A stretch of DNA of 64,000 nucleotides from Ignavibacteria bacterium (GTDB taxonomy: Bacteria; Bacteroidota; Ignavibacteria; Kapaibacteriales; Kapaibacteriaceae): assembly GCA_015709655.1 (NCBI GenBank), contig CP054181.1:2538207-2602206 (forward strand), in the 5' to 3' direction. Below are positions 37,401 to 45,786 of this stretch, in pieces. Numbering within the stretch: position 1 is the stretch's first letter; each line of letters opens with the position of its first letter. The notes beneath the pieces are model-generated. The model saw only the letters and a program-made list of their open reading frames with translations. It had not been told where the DNA came from and made no database searches. Both the position numbers and the translations under genes were made by a program.

Positions 37401-40151
37401 GCCCTTGGCAGTATTACCGGAAAACAAAGCGTCATGGAGCGTAAGGGTACTGTTACCACTGCAGAGTACAGCGCCGCCATGCCCGTTCCTGGCATCGTTC
37501 GATTTAAACGCCATGTTCATCATGGATATCGTTGCACCATCGGAGTACATGCCAGCACCACCAGCTGTACCAACAGAGCCACTCTCAGCGGTATTTGTTT
37601 CCACTATCAGGTTACTAAATGTTCCACGTGACTGAGCTGCATAAATGCCGGCACCACTGTTGTGACGAACAGTGAGTGTATTGATGGTGGATGAAAGGTC
37701 CTTGTTCGCGTTGCCACCATTAATGGTAAAACCATTTACTGTAAAATCCTTGGCTGAAACAGCCATGACAACATGATAGGCGTTATCCGAGCTCTGATTC
37801 CTGGTTCCAACATCGCCTGACAAGATAGTCTGGTTTGTGACGTGCAGAGCAAGCGAATCAGATAGTCTTGCTGTTAGTGATGCTTCAGTTCCCTGAAATC
37901 CACCGAAGAGCATGATACTGTCTTTTAAGAAAAAGGTTTTTTCCCGGTCTGACGGCGTTATACCTTCCGGGACGGCTGTTGGATAGTATGTGCCCTTGGC
38001 TACCCAGATGGCGTCGCCGCTCCTGGCTACATCAAGAGCGGACTGGAGGTTAGTAAAGGCATCACTCCAGCTCCGTCCGTTGTTCTTTCCTTTAGCCGCA
38101 TGATTAACAAACCAGGCCGCTGCAACATACATCTTAATCTTATTGGTTGCTAGACTCTGTGGAACCGCACACGGCTCGGCAGAATACACCATCGCATATA
38201 CCGTGTCAGAATTGTTAACGTCAGTGCCTGCGTTTGCTGTGTATTCCAGGCCTGTTTCACCCGGTATGATAACTCCATTCTTACGCCATTCAATTCGTGG
38301 ATTGTCACCAACGTTCGAAGCCGTGAGAGTATATGTGATGGTTGTGTTTTTGGCTACTACGGTATCGGGAGAAACCTTGAGCGTAGCCTTTGGTGTAATA
38401 GTTTCACTGCAAAATTCGTATGCTCCTATATCAATGTTGGTACCCATAACCCGTTTTGCGTTGCGAAGATCTCGGGTAACAGCCGAGATATTTGGGGTTT
38501 GCGTTGCTTTGTAAAAAGAACTATCACCGGCATTGATAGCCGGACTTCCCGTAATCAGCGTAAAGTCTGAATCGGTGGCTGACGTAAAAAGCTGTCCCGT
38601 AACCTTTGTACCGTTGGGTGAGGTATTCCCGTTGTCAATCAGGTATAGAGTTGTTCCCACAGAACGAAGGATATAACGGACTTTTGCAAGAACATCAGCA
38701 CTGACGTTCAGGTCATCAGTGCCATTTTCGGCTACAATAGTATTTCGCAATTGCGACGTTGAACCCTGGTCATAATAACCACTTCCGTTTTTCGCCTTGT
38801 TTTTAGCGATGGTAACATTTGTTAAAACCATGGTTGCATTCGAACCATGGTTATCATGACATCCTGCACCGCCGCCATTATTGCCTGCTTCATTCCCAAA
38901 GAAGAGGGCATTGGTTAAAACGGCGGTGGAATTGCGTTCCAGCCCGAAGCCTCCGTAGTCTGTTACTGCGGTATTGGATTTGAATATCACGTCCCGCATC
39001 ACCGGGTTGCAGGTATTATAGTTGTACATCCCGCCGCCATTGCCGCCCGCATTATTGGAAACGAAGGTGCAGTTAGTAAGTGTAACACTACTCTTCCAGC
39101 CAAACAAGCCGCCGCCATCCTCATCGGCAGAGTTTTTGACAAACTGAACATTTTCAAATGTGGCATCACTTCCGCCATCTGTATCAATACCGCCGCCCGA
39201 TCCGCCGGCAGTGTTGTTTGATACAGTTACGTTCTTAAACTTCGGGCTACTGTTGTCGTTGTAAACAGCGCCTCCGGAACCGGAAGTACGATTGTTGTTA
39301 AACACGACATCGGTGAATGATGCATTACTTTGTTCCCGGTTATCAACGGCGCCGCCGCCTTCATCATCGGTATAACATTCGTTGTTTATAAAGGCAGAGT
39401 TCGATACCACCACGCTACTGGTATAGTTCAGAATTGCACCACCATTACAATTATCGGCTGTATTCCCGCTGAATGTGGCATATCTAACTGTAACGGGACT
39501 TTTGTAGTTGTACATAGCACCACCACCGCCGAGTGAGGCATCCGAACTTTTGGCCAGATTCTTTTCTACAATTAGAAAGCGGTAGGTTCCTTTTGACGAG
39601 TCGCTGTATATGGCACCGGCCGCATTTCGGTAGATAGTACGTCCGTTTGCAGTAATGCTGCCTGTTCCAACAGCTCTGCCATTCTTTATTACAAAGCCAT
39701 CAAGGGTAAAGTCCTGAAGGGCAGGTGCGATTACAATATGATATGTATTGTCAGTACTATCGTTTGGATTACCAATATTGCCATCCAGAGTTGTTGTGTT
39801 GTATAAGAACAGCGAGGAGGAGTCCGTCTTCCTGTCAGCAAACGTTGTTTCGGTCCCTTTGAAGCCACCAAATACGTGAACGTTGTTTTTCAGTACAAAT
39901 GCTTTGTCGCGTCCGTTTGTGCTGACCCCGTCAGCAGACTTCGATGGATAGTATGTTCCCAGGGCAACCCAAATCGAGTCACCAGCAGCTGCAGCATCAA
40001 ATGCGGATTGTAGTGACGTATATGCATTTGTCCACGACTTGCCGTTGTTCGCACCCGACGCCAGATAGTTAACGTACCATGTAGCAGAAAACGTCTTGGG
40101 GACAGATAGTAAACAAAACAATAATGCAGCAAGAACCCAACGTTGCGTCAT
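34494..40151 (-). CDS. Giant secreted triple beta-helix protein with T9SS sorting domain
   Basis: 1885 residues. Signal peptide (1-22), then three homologous modules starting near residues 24, 679 and 1252, each with an opening WYVN/WFVN...NNG.SW..A motif. Each has a right-handed parallel beta-helix with dozens of short repeats (GGGxxN, FxxNxA), a conserved NIDIGAYEF or NIDVGAFEH end, and an Ig-like domain (IEWRKNGVIIPG type). The C-terminus (about 1800-1885: YSIYPNPNRGTFTIS, ITGRLVFR, LAPGLYSVAI) is a type A T9SS sorting domain. GGAGG lies 7 bases before the ATG. Likely a cell-surface or adhesion/polysaccharide-binding protein; no catalytic residues recognised. Confidence 0.88.
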   Translation of the reverse strand: MTQRWVLAALLFCLLSVPKTFSATWYVNYLASGANNGKSWTNAYTSLQSAFDAAAAGDSIWVALGTYYPSKSADGVSTNGRDKAFVLKNNVHVFGGFKGTETTFADRKTDSSSLFLYNTTTLDGNIGNPNDSTDNTYHIVIAPALQDFTLDGFVIKNGRAVGTGSITANGRTIYRNAAGAIYSDSSKGTYRFLIVEKNLAKSSDASLGGGGAMYNYKSPVTVRYATFSGNTADNCNGGAILNYTSSVVVSNSAFINNECYTDDEGGGAVDNREQSNASFTDVVFNNNRTSGSGGAVYNDNSSPKFKNVTVSNNTAGGSGGGIDTDGGSDATFENVQFVKNSADEDGGGLFGWKSSVTLTNCTFVSNNAGGNGGGMYNYNTCNPVMRDVIFKSNTAVTDYGGFGLERNSTAVLTNALFFGNEAGNNGGGAGCHDNHGSNATMVLTNVTIAKNKAKNGSGYYDQGSTSQLRNTIVAENGTDDLNVSADVLAKVRYILRSVGTTLYLIDNGNTSPNGTKVTGQLFTSATDSDFTLITGSPAINAGDSSFYKATQTPNISAVTRDLRNAKRVMGTNIDIGAYEFCSETITPKATLKVSPDTVVAKNTTITYTLTASNVGDNPRIEWRKNGVIIPGETGLEYTANAGTDVNNSDTVYAMVYSAEPCAVPQSLATNKIKMYVAAAWFVNHAAKGKNNGRSWSDAFTNLQSALDVARSGDAIWVAKGTYYPTAVPEGITPSDREKTFFLKDSIMLFGGFQGTEASLTARLSDSLALHVTNQTILSGDVGTRNQSSDNAYHVVMAVSAKDFTVNGFTINGGNANKDLSSTINTLTVRHNSGAGIYAAQSRGTFSNLIVETNTAESGSVGTAGGAGMYSDGATISMMNMAFKSNDARNGHGGAVLCSGNSTLTLHDALFSGNTAKGSGGAMYQHSGISSIVQAVFTDNTAATSGGAIYGTSEAQMRVTNSVFNRNTAGNSFGAIGLAQGANAVITGILATRNSASVNGGGIGCADDDSGSDMVVTNATIIQNSAKTGGGIYDDGTSTKIRNSIIVGNSPADAKLTPEVLRLGRCNILGLPIGIRYVANGSTQPDGTPVAGPFFVDSARRDYRPSAASESINAGDSLLYAAGATPDISGTTTDVAGKDRIIGKNIDVGAFEHSCTQPAQFKASIAAAPDSRVTVNSTVTFTLYLDNAGGNPAVQWLKNNSPIPGASGTTYQAVAGMDFSANDVFSAKVTSSAACVTPTAITTNTVKMYLVSAWFVNEAATGNNNGTSWENAFTKLQDALATAKSGDTIWVARGTYKPTAAAGQSTDVRDNTFLIKNGIHIFGGFAGAEAAFSSRQTDSASLFDTNKTVLDGDLGIIGNTSDNSYHVVSIVGATNFTLDGFTVTNGNANGESPATILGQDVPRSGGGGIVSLNSSGYLRNLSIGGNSCSSGGSTGGGGVYSGGSSLRFTSCYFTRNSSAGNGGAVCNAHGSSSVFSRTVFSHNSATGSGGGIFNTDGGKASVESSLFINNNAASGGGVGAEGGFELLITSSLFYGNTATGSGGAIGAGSTASGNTIITNTTIAGNTAANGGGIYGGSTTVKLRNSVVVNNVPTNLADSSTILKNTNHSVIGSSGRYSAFAAESPSPAGTPIHGPLFVEEDKNNYRLASSSQLINSGDNTVFDVGKVPDLSGALLDVTGAARISGSSVDIGAFEHWCTDSVLVTASISVTPSTTVALNTEVTFQVKSENLGAEPYIEWLKNGITVSDGNKKTYKAVFGVDFTETDTISARVFSSEECGYPAELHTNGIAVTVRTSSVHHGSTTAGRYSIYPNPNRGTFTISCMGLPDISQEIIIRDITGRLVFRTKGSGSSTTVVAPHTPLAPGLYSVAIQRTDSDLEMLIMAVTQE

Positions 40152-40206
40152 GCCAAACCTCCGTAATACAGAAATAAAAAGTGACGTAAAATAGAAAACA
40201 AAAGCA

Positions 40207-40235
40207 CACCAATGCCACCGCCGGTGGCATTGGTG
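40207..40235. terminator. Hairpin downstream of the cytochrome c gene
   Basis: Perfect 13-bp stem (CACCAATGCCACC) with a 3-base loop; T-rich flanks on both strands. It separates the minus-strand cytochrome gene from the promoter region of the beta-helix gene. Confidence 0.7.
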
Positions 40236-40373
40236 AAGATATTTTTTTCACTTTGATTACGGGATATGCGTGAAGGGGGCTTTTGCAGGCGCAACGTAAC
40301 TGGTTATCCCAACTCATTCTGCGATGTCAACCCGTACCGTGCGTTTGCTGCCGGCAGAAGGCGTGGTATCGTA

Positions 40374-40796
40374 TCAGAGCTTATCCGCCGGGATTTCGGT
40401 TGCCAAAGGTTTTATCTTGCCATTATGGCAGGTGTTGCAGTTCATCTGAACAAAAACGCTATCACGCTTGTAATGGTGAAAATATTTATTGTTCATTTCT
40501 GATGTCATCAGCATCATATCACGAGCAATAAGCTTTTTGGGATTGGCATCACTTTCATAATCAAGGCCCTTTTTCCCGTCGGTTCGTGGAGCGTGGCAGT
40601 GCCCGCATTTTACGCCCAGAGCCACGTTGAACGATTTCATAATCGCTTCCAGGTCATCATCACTGATATCTTTTGGTAAGATTTTAAGCGTTGTGTGAAT
40701 ATCGTCCTGTTTGGCTGAGACGGTTGAACATCCTGCGGCGTACAGTCCAACAATTGTTGTTACGCAGACGGCTAACAGAAAAACAGTCTTGAGCAT
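40374..40796 (-). CDS. c-type cytochrome with two CxxCH sites
   Basis: 140 residues. Signal peptide or lipoprotein-type N-terminus (LKTVFLLAVCVTTIVGLYAAGCS), then heme sites VKCGHCH and MNCNTCH. The spacing and the ILPKDISDDDLEAIMKSF stretch resemble the cytochrome family related to photosynthetic reaction-centre subunit c, which is common in non-photosynthetic Bacteroidota. Start: ATG at 40796 with AGGAAT 5 bases upstream; the open frame extends 27 codons further without a signal. It could feed electrons to the CuA oxidase-like complex at 43597-45669. Confidence 0.8.
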   Translation of the reverse strand: MLKTVFLLAVCVTTIVGLYAAGCSTVSAKQDDIHTTLKILPKDISDDDLEAIMKSFNVALGVKCGHCHAPRTDGKKGLDYESDANPKKLIARDMMLMTSEMNNKYFHHYKRDSVFVQMNCNTCHNGKIKPLATEIPADKL

Positions 40797-40912
40797 TGAG
40801 ATTCCTACAGATGAGGTGGTAAAATTCCAATTGCAGCACGTTTCAAAAAGTGGTGCTGCAAACCGGTATGGTTGCAACTATGAAAATACGCCGAAAACGT
40901 GTGTGATAAAAC

Positions 40913-41428
40913 TTACGTCGTGCCGGCAACGATAGCGTCAAAATCAAAGCCGGCACGCAGTAATGCGCGTTTTGCTGCTTCGAGCGCATAATGTGCCGGA
41001 TTGTGCGGTTGCACCGGTACGTCGGCTACCGACGCCAGCTCGTCCAGGATTGCAGAAGTTTCATCGGCAGTAAGCTGCTCGCATATCTCGTACATGCCGT
41101 GAGGTTCTTCCTCCAGAAGGTCATGCTTTTCCAGAACATGGCGCAGCACCGATATTACGTCGGGAGTGGGCGGAACAACCATGAGAGCTGTAATTGCTCC
41201 ATGATCCAGCCGAAGCTTAGCGGCAAGGGGCAGGGGAGTATTGTTGTTGGCTTTTTGTGCTGCAGGGAAGAGTATCTTTTCTTCCATCTTAATATGTTTT
41301 AGCAAGCCTGTTCTGAACTGGTGGTAATACTCCATGTTTACCAAGTCAGGGTTCTCTGTGGCGTTATCCAACAGGATTTCTATGCGACGATGGTCGTTCG
41401 TAAAATAGTCGTAGAGAGGCTTATTCAT
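40913..41428 (-). CDS. Hemerythrin-like (HHE) domain protein
   Basis: 171 residues, helical. Di-iron ligand pattern: NDHRRIE, LLKHIKMEEKILFP, RLDHGAI and LEKHDLLEEEPHGMYE. Such proteins bind O2 or NO or act in iron-sulfur repair under nitrosative stress. The ATG at 41428 (MNKPLYDYF) is preferred over an upstream GTG/ATG because homology starts there. Between a cytochrome c gene and a membrane-protein gene, all minus strand. Confidence 0.82.
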   Translation of the reverse strand: MNKPLYDYFTNDHRRIEILLDNATENPDLVNMEYYHQFRTGLLKHIKMEEKILFPAAQKANNNTPLPLAAKLRLDHGAITALMVVPPTPDVISVLRHVLEKHDLLEEEPHGMYEICEQLTADETSAILDELASVADVPVQPHNPAHYALEAAKRALLRAGFDFDAIVAGTT

Positions 41429-41593
41429 TTGGGTAATTGTGTGATGATACAAACCGGTGCATGCATGTGCAAATATGACGGTTATCACTGAATCTGCACT
41501 ACCAAACGTAGCAGAAACCCAAGCCCCTTACCCCCATTCCAACAAATCCTACGGTACAGGTGTAGAATTGAGAAAGGGCTGGCACCGTGCAGC

Positions 41594-42469
41594 CTACAGA
41601 GCAGGATGGCCGGTTCGCCGTTCCTGTTTGAGTGAAAAGGACGGATGCTTAAGGAAAAGCAGAACCAGGCCTATCATTACGATGAAGAAGATCGATACTT
41701 CAAGCCAGTGTTCCATCGGGTGTACCCAGATTTCCTTAAACGTATCCCAGCGCCCTAGAACTTCAATAAAGTTCCAGAAGATGATCACCGTTGGAATGGC
41801 ATACCGCAGGGCGTAGTCGAACGTTTGGATTTGAAACAAACGTGTACCCAAATACACGGACCATAGCAGTGAGCCATAGCCAACGATATAGGTAGCCGGA
41901 TGTCTGTCACCGGCAATATCCGGGTCGTACACAATAAGCAGGAGGATGTAGAAGAACCACAAAATCATGATGGTTTCGGCAAGAGTGATTACTGCCCATG
42001 GCTTTTTCGTGTTTGTATGAGTCCGAATGTCTTCGTGCATTCTGAGTCGTTTCTGAATCCAGATAAAAAAGTTGCATGCAGAGCGGGAGAACGTATACAC
42101 TAATACCAATGCTGCCAGCAATCCCAATGACGAGAGCATGACAAGGTATTCAGGTTTAGTTGCAACTTCTCCGTTTACCATGTAGGCTGAAACATTGTTT
42201 TTTTCGGCCACCCACACAAACGAGAACTCAATCCATCCGGTCCACACCAATACTCCACCCAGAAAACCCATAACGGTAGCAAGAGTTGGGTTGTAATTTT
42301 TTTTAATTCCCCATACAAGTAGACCAACTCCCAGTAGTCCGATTACTATCGCACCCAAGTATTTGTCGGTATGAAGTAGTTGCTCGTTTAACACCATCAG
42401 TGCATGACCAATGGGCATTAAAAGCAACACAAGCAAGAACGAGAAAAATCCATTCTTCAGACCGGTCAT
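41594..42469 (-). CDS. Multi-pass membrane protein of unknown function
   Basis: 291 residues with about eight membrane helices and a short cytoplasmic loop (KRLRMHEDIRTHTNTKK). No catalytic or cofactor motif recognised; conserved-looking His/Trp (HPMEHWLEV) near the C-terminus. Divergent from the flavin reductase gene at 42658; the 188-base gap is probably a shared regulatory region. The neighbourhood points to the respiratory/NO module. Confidence 0.7.
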   Translation of the reverse strand: MTGLKNGFFSFLLVLLLMPIGHALMVLNEQLLHTDKYLGAIVIGLLGVGLLVWGIKKNYNPTLATVMGFLGGVLVWTGWIEFSFVWVAEKNNVSAYMVNGEVATKPEYLVMLSSLGLLAALVLVYTFSRSACNFFIWIQKRLRMHEDIRTHTNTKKPWAVITLAETIMILWFFYILLLIVYDPDIAGDRHPATYIVGYGSLLWSVYLGTRLFQIQTFDYALRYAIPTVIIFWNFIEVLGRWDTFKEIWVHPMEHWLEVSIFFIVMIGLVLLFLKHPSFSLKQERRTGHPAL

Positions 42470-42657
42470 AGATATTGAATTGCTGTAAATGAGTTAGGTA
42501 CAATTGGTTATACCTCAAAGATACACAGATTATGCGGAATTAGTCTAATTAAGGATAAGACGTGAGAGGATGTTCGATTAATGCAACGCAGTTTTGATGT
42601 TGTAGATAAATTCGCACCCAAAAAAAAACGTTGTTGTATCATTTTTATACTTCTGAT

Positions 42658-43326
42658 ATGTCGCATACCGCTAAAATCCTTGTTATCGAACCGTGTACAC
42701 ACGACGTCCTTCGGATTGTCCTTGAAAAGCCTGAGGGCCTAACCTACAAGCCTGGTCAGGCTGTTGATATTGCTGTAAACCAGGAAGACTGGAAGGACAA
42801 ACTTCGCACGTTCACATTTACGTCGCTGCCCACCGATCCAACTCTTGAGTTTACCATTAAAACATACCCGGAGCACAACGGAGTTACTCATCATTTGCGG
42901 ACACTCAAGGCAGGCGATGAGATTCTGCTCCATGATGTGTATGGTGATATTGCATATAAGGGTGAGGGAGTGTTTATTGCCGGTGGTGCAGGAATCACAC
43001 CGTTTATTGCAATCTTTAAATGGTTGCAGCAGAACAATCAGGTTGGCGGGAATAAACTCATTTTTGCCAACAGGACAAAGGCAGACATCATTAAGGAAAG
43101 GTATTTTACTGATCTCCTGGTTGGTAACTTCATTAACGTACTCTCGCATGAACAGCACGATGGATACCTGCACGGCTTTGTGAATGCCGATATCATTCAA
43201 GAACAAATGGCAGGGGGCTTACAGTATGTGTACCTGTGCGGACCCCCTCCAATGATGACTGCAGTTGAGAAAATCCTGCAGGAGCTTGGAATATCGCAGG
43301 ATAACATCGTTAAGGAAAATTTCTAG
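42658..43326 (+). CDS. FAD/NAD(P)-binding ferredoxin-reductase-like protein
   Basis: 222 residues. FNR-type FAD domain (RTFTFTSLP, about 40-48) and NAD(P) domain (GVFIAGGAGITPFIAI and YLCGPPPMM). There is no N-terminal globin or 2Fe-2S domain, so it is a stand-alone reductase similar to the C-terminal part of flavohemoglobins and oxygenase reductases. A partner could be the hemerythrin or a ferredoxin. The ATG at 42658 is used; a TTG nine codons upstream is less likely. Confidence 0.85.
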   Translation: MSHTAKILVIEPCTHDVLRIVLEKPEGLTYKPGQAVDIAVNQEDWKDKLRTFTFTSLPTDPTLEFTIKTYPEHNGVTHHLRTLKAGDEILLHDVYGDIAYKGEGVFIAGGAGITPFIAIFKWLQQNNQVGGNKLIFANRTKADIIKERYFTDLLVGNFINVLSHEQHDGYLHGFVNADIIQEQMAGGLQYVYLCGPPPMMTAVEKILQELGISQDNIVKENF

Positions 43327-43457
43327 AACCTTCAGCAATTCTGTACCAGTTGGCAACATCAGCCCACAACCGTGGAAAGGGGCAGGGTATGCCTGATGTT
43401 CCTTAGATGGTTGCGAATAAGCAATGACGTGCATTGTCTAAATAAAAGCAAAAAGAT

Positions 43458-43489
43458 GCTTTTAATTGAGTGGCTTTTAATTAGATTTG
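43458..43489 (+). promoter_or_regulatory. Direct repeat and -7 element upstream of the CuA subunit gene
   Basis: GCTTTTAATT occurs at 43458-43467 and 43473-43482, followed by TAGATTTG (43482-43489), a TAnnTTTG promoter element. The 15-base spacing of the repeats suggests an activator or repressor site. The Crp/Fnr gene at 47011 is a candidate, but the repeat is not a classic FNR palindrome. Confidence 0.45.
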
Positions 43490-43596
43490 TGCGATTCAGT
43501 TCTTCCTTTTGTGCCTTTACCGTGCAGCAGGGATAACAGAATCAGGATTCCACAAGAATCCAAACAAACAACACACACCAAAATACAGTTTACACT

Positions 43597-44163
43597 ATGG
43601 CACTCACCTCGCAGGAGATTGCCGGTATATTGTCGCTTGCGGCAACAATACTGATTGCAATCGTCGTTATGGTCATTCTGTCCGCATCCAGGGGCAGTGA
43701 AGATAAAACCACCGCAAAGAAAAAAGTGTACGCCCTCAGGAATAAGTATTTCTGGGGTCTGACGATTCTTGTAATTGTAGGATTATTTACTACATTACAG
43801 TCGTTGCCGTACTCATTTTCGGGTAAGCAGGCGGATGAAACCTATACGGTTGTGGCACTCCAGTGGGGATGGAAAATTGCTCCGGGAGTCTCCAATGTTG
43901 CACCGGCTGATTTCGAAGGTGCCGACGAGATCAATATCAAGGCGAACAAAACAATCAAGTTTATTGTTACCTCACAAGATGTGAACCACGATTTCTCGAT
44001 CTACAATGACGAGGGAGTGTTGCTCACTCAGACGCAGGCAATGCCCGGCTATAAAAACGTTCTCCACTATACATTCCCAAAGCCGGGAACATATCACGTC
44101 GTATGTCTGGAGTATTGCGGCGGAGCTCACGACTACATGGTCACAACTATTAACGTTATTTAA
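43597..44163 (+). CDS. Heme-copper oxidoreductase subunit II (CuA)
   Basis: 188 residues. Two N-terminal membrane helices, then the cupredoxin domain. All CuA ligands are present: His in SQDVNHDFS (131), and CLEYCGGAHDYM (Cys 170, Glu 172, Cys 174, His 178, Met 181). It accepts electrons from a cytochrome c. Subunit I follows 18 bases later. Confidence 0.9.
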   Translation: MALTSQEIAGILSLAATILIAIVVMVILSASRGSEDKTTAKKKVYALRNKYFWGLTILVIVGLFTTLQSLPYSFSGKQADETYTVVALQWGWKIAPGVSNVAPADFEGADEINIKANKTIKFIVTSQDVNHDFSIYNDEGVLLTQTQAMPGYKNVLHYTFPKPGTYHVVCLEYCGGAHDYMVTTINVI

Positions 44164-44181
44164 CAGGTGGGGGCAGTACCA

Positions 44182-45669
44182 ATGATACAATTCAGCGAAA
44201 CAGAAATTGCAAAACAAAAGAAGCTTGCCCTAACATGGGGTGTTACATTTCTTATTGTCTTCCCGTTGCTCATTACGCTCGGCCTGCTGATGCGTATGCG
44301 GCAGGGCGGTATGTCGGAACTTGAATCGGCCGACTTTTACTCGTACATGACCCTGCACGGTCTTGGAATGGCTGGGGTACTATTCTCGATGGCGTTTGCA
44401 GCGCTTTGGTACCTGAATGGAACACGGTATGTAAGACTCAATATCAATCTTGGATACTTCTTGTATGGTCTGACGCTGCTTGGAGTTGTTGGATTAACAA
44501 TTGGCACCCTGATCGGCAAGTTCGGTGCAGGATGGTATATGCTGTATCCGCTACCGTTTATTGGAACAACATGGCCGGAATGGGCAACAGGGCTTTCAAT
44601 TATTTCACTTATCGTTCTTGGTGTGGCCTGGCTTATCGGATGTTTGCACGTTGTGTACGCACTTGCAAAGGAATTCGGTGGATTTGCTAACATTATGGGC
44701 TGGCAGTATCTGGGCAAGAAGGAAGTCAAACGTGAACTTCCTGCTATGGTACTGATATCCACCATCAGTATTGTGCCCGGTATTTTCTCGATTATCACCG
44801 GGGCGGTGATGCTTATCCTGAACCTCCTGCAGCACATGGAAAGCACTCTGAGTTTTGATCCGCTTCTCTTGAAAAATCTTATTTTCTTTTTCGGTCACAC
44901 ACTGGTTAACATCACAATGTATTGTGCTGTAGGCTGGCTGTATGCACTGCTGCCGGAATTCACCAAGCGTGAGTGGCCTGTTAATAAAATTGTAGTGTAC
45001 TCGTGGAATAGCACGTTCTTCTTTGTCATGTTTGCCTACTTCCACCACCTGTATATGGACTTTGTTCAGCCCGTTGGTTTACACTATGCCGGCCAGTTCG
45101 CATCATACCTTAGCTCGATCCCCGCAACTGCAATCACCATGTTTGGTGTGATTGCGCAGTTCTACCATTCAAAAACAAAGTGGACGATTATTCCGCTGCT
45201 CTTTCTCATTGGAACGGCTGGCTGGGCCGTAGGCGGATTCGCTGCTGTTGTTGATTCAACAATTGCATTGAACCAGGTGCTACACAACACACTATGGGTT
45301 CCGGCTCACTTTCACACATACATGCTTTTAGGTGTTGTGCTGTACATCCTTGCCTTTCTGTATTACCTGTTCTCTGGCAAGGATAATAATAAAAGTGATA
45401 AGCTTGCTGCCACCGGTTTCTGGACATTTGTGGCAGGGGGCTTTGGTTTCGTACTGATGTTCTATCTTGGCGGTTTGAACAGTATCCCACGTAGATTCTC
45501 TCACTACGAGGGGATAAACATTGAGCATACGCATCAAACAGGTTCTTCATTAGCCGGAACGGCAGTCTGGTTTATTGCCATTGTGCTTCTTGGTTTGCTG
45601 ATGATGTACTTCTCGCTGTTCCGTAGGCTGTCAAATGGCTCATCATCAACACAGGAAGTGGCAAAGTAG
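44182..45669 (+). CDS. Heme-copper oxidoreductase subunit I, probable NO-reductase type
   Basis: 495 residues, about 12-13 helices. Six metal-binding His are present: His 59 (TLHGLG) and His 378 region (AHFHTY, 376/378) for the hemes, His 239 plus HH 288-289 for the active-site metal. The canonical GHPEVY motif of helix VI reads GHTLVN, so Asn 243 replaces the Tyr that is cross-linked to His in O2-reducing A and B types. With a CuA subunit II, this fits the non-classical NO reductases (sNOR-like) better than an oxidase, though O2 reduction cannot be excluded. The ATG at 44182 has GGTGGGGG 8 bases before it. Confidence 0.8.
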   Translation: MIQFSETEIAKQKKLALTWGVTFLIVFPLLITLGLLMRMRQGGMSELESADFYSYMTLHGLGMAGVLFSMAFAALWYLNGTRYVRLNINLGYFLYGLTLLGVVGLTIGTLIGKFGAGWYMLYPLPFIGTTWPEWATGLSIISLIVLGVAWLIGCLHVVYALAKEFGGFANIMGWQYLGKKEVKRELPAMVLISTISIVPGIFSIITGAVMLILNLLQHMESTLSFDPLLLKNLIFFFGHTLVNITMYCAVGWLYALLPEFTKREWPVNKIVVYSWNSTFFFVMFAYFHHLYMDFVQPVGLHYAGQFASYLSSIPATAITMFGVIAQFYHSKTKWTIIPLLFLIGTAGWAVGGFAAVVDSTIALNQVLHNTLWVPAHFHTYMLLGVVLYILAFLYYLFSGKDNNKSDKLAATGFWTFVAGGFGFVLMFYLGGLNSIPRRFSHYEGINIEHTHQTGSSLAGTAVWFIAIVLLGLLMMYFSLFRRLSNGSSSTQEVAK

Positions 45670-45701
45670 TCGCCAGTCAGTATCGTGAACATGTTTTCTT
45701 T

Positions 45702-45740
45702 AAGGCTGTGTCATGGTAATTATGAGACAGCCTTTTGTTT
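45702..45740 (+). terminator. Terminator after the heme-copper genes
   Basis: AAGGCTGT and ACAGCCTT arms with an inner TCAT/ATGA pairing, followed by TTGTTTTGTT. Confidence 0.85.
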
Positions 45741-45786
45741 TGTTAAACCACTGTTCAGTACATATCGGCACTTGAACCGCTGAACC

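Noticed and set aside
36000..39600. Open frames on the + strand across the beta-helix gene
   Set aside because: They are antisense shadows of a repetitive Gly/Asn-rich coding sequence.
44182..45669. Calling this gene cytochrome c oxidase subunit I
   Set aside because: The helix VI Tyr is replaced by Asn, so a plain O2-reductase label would be unsafe.
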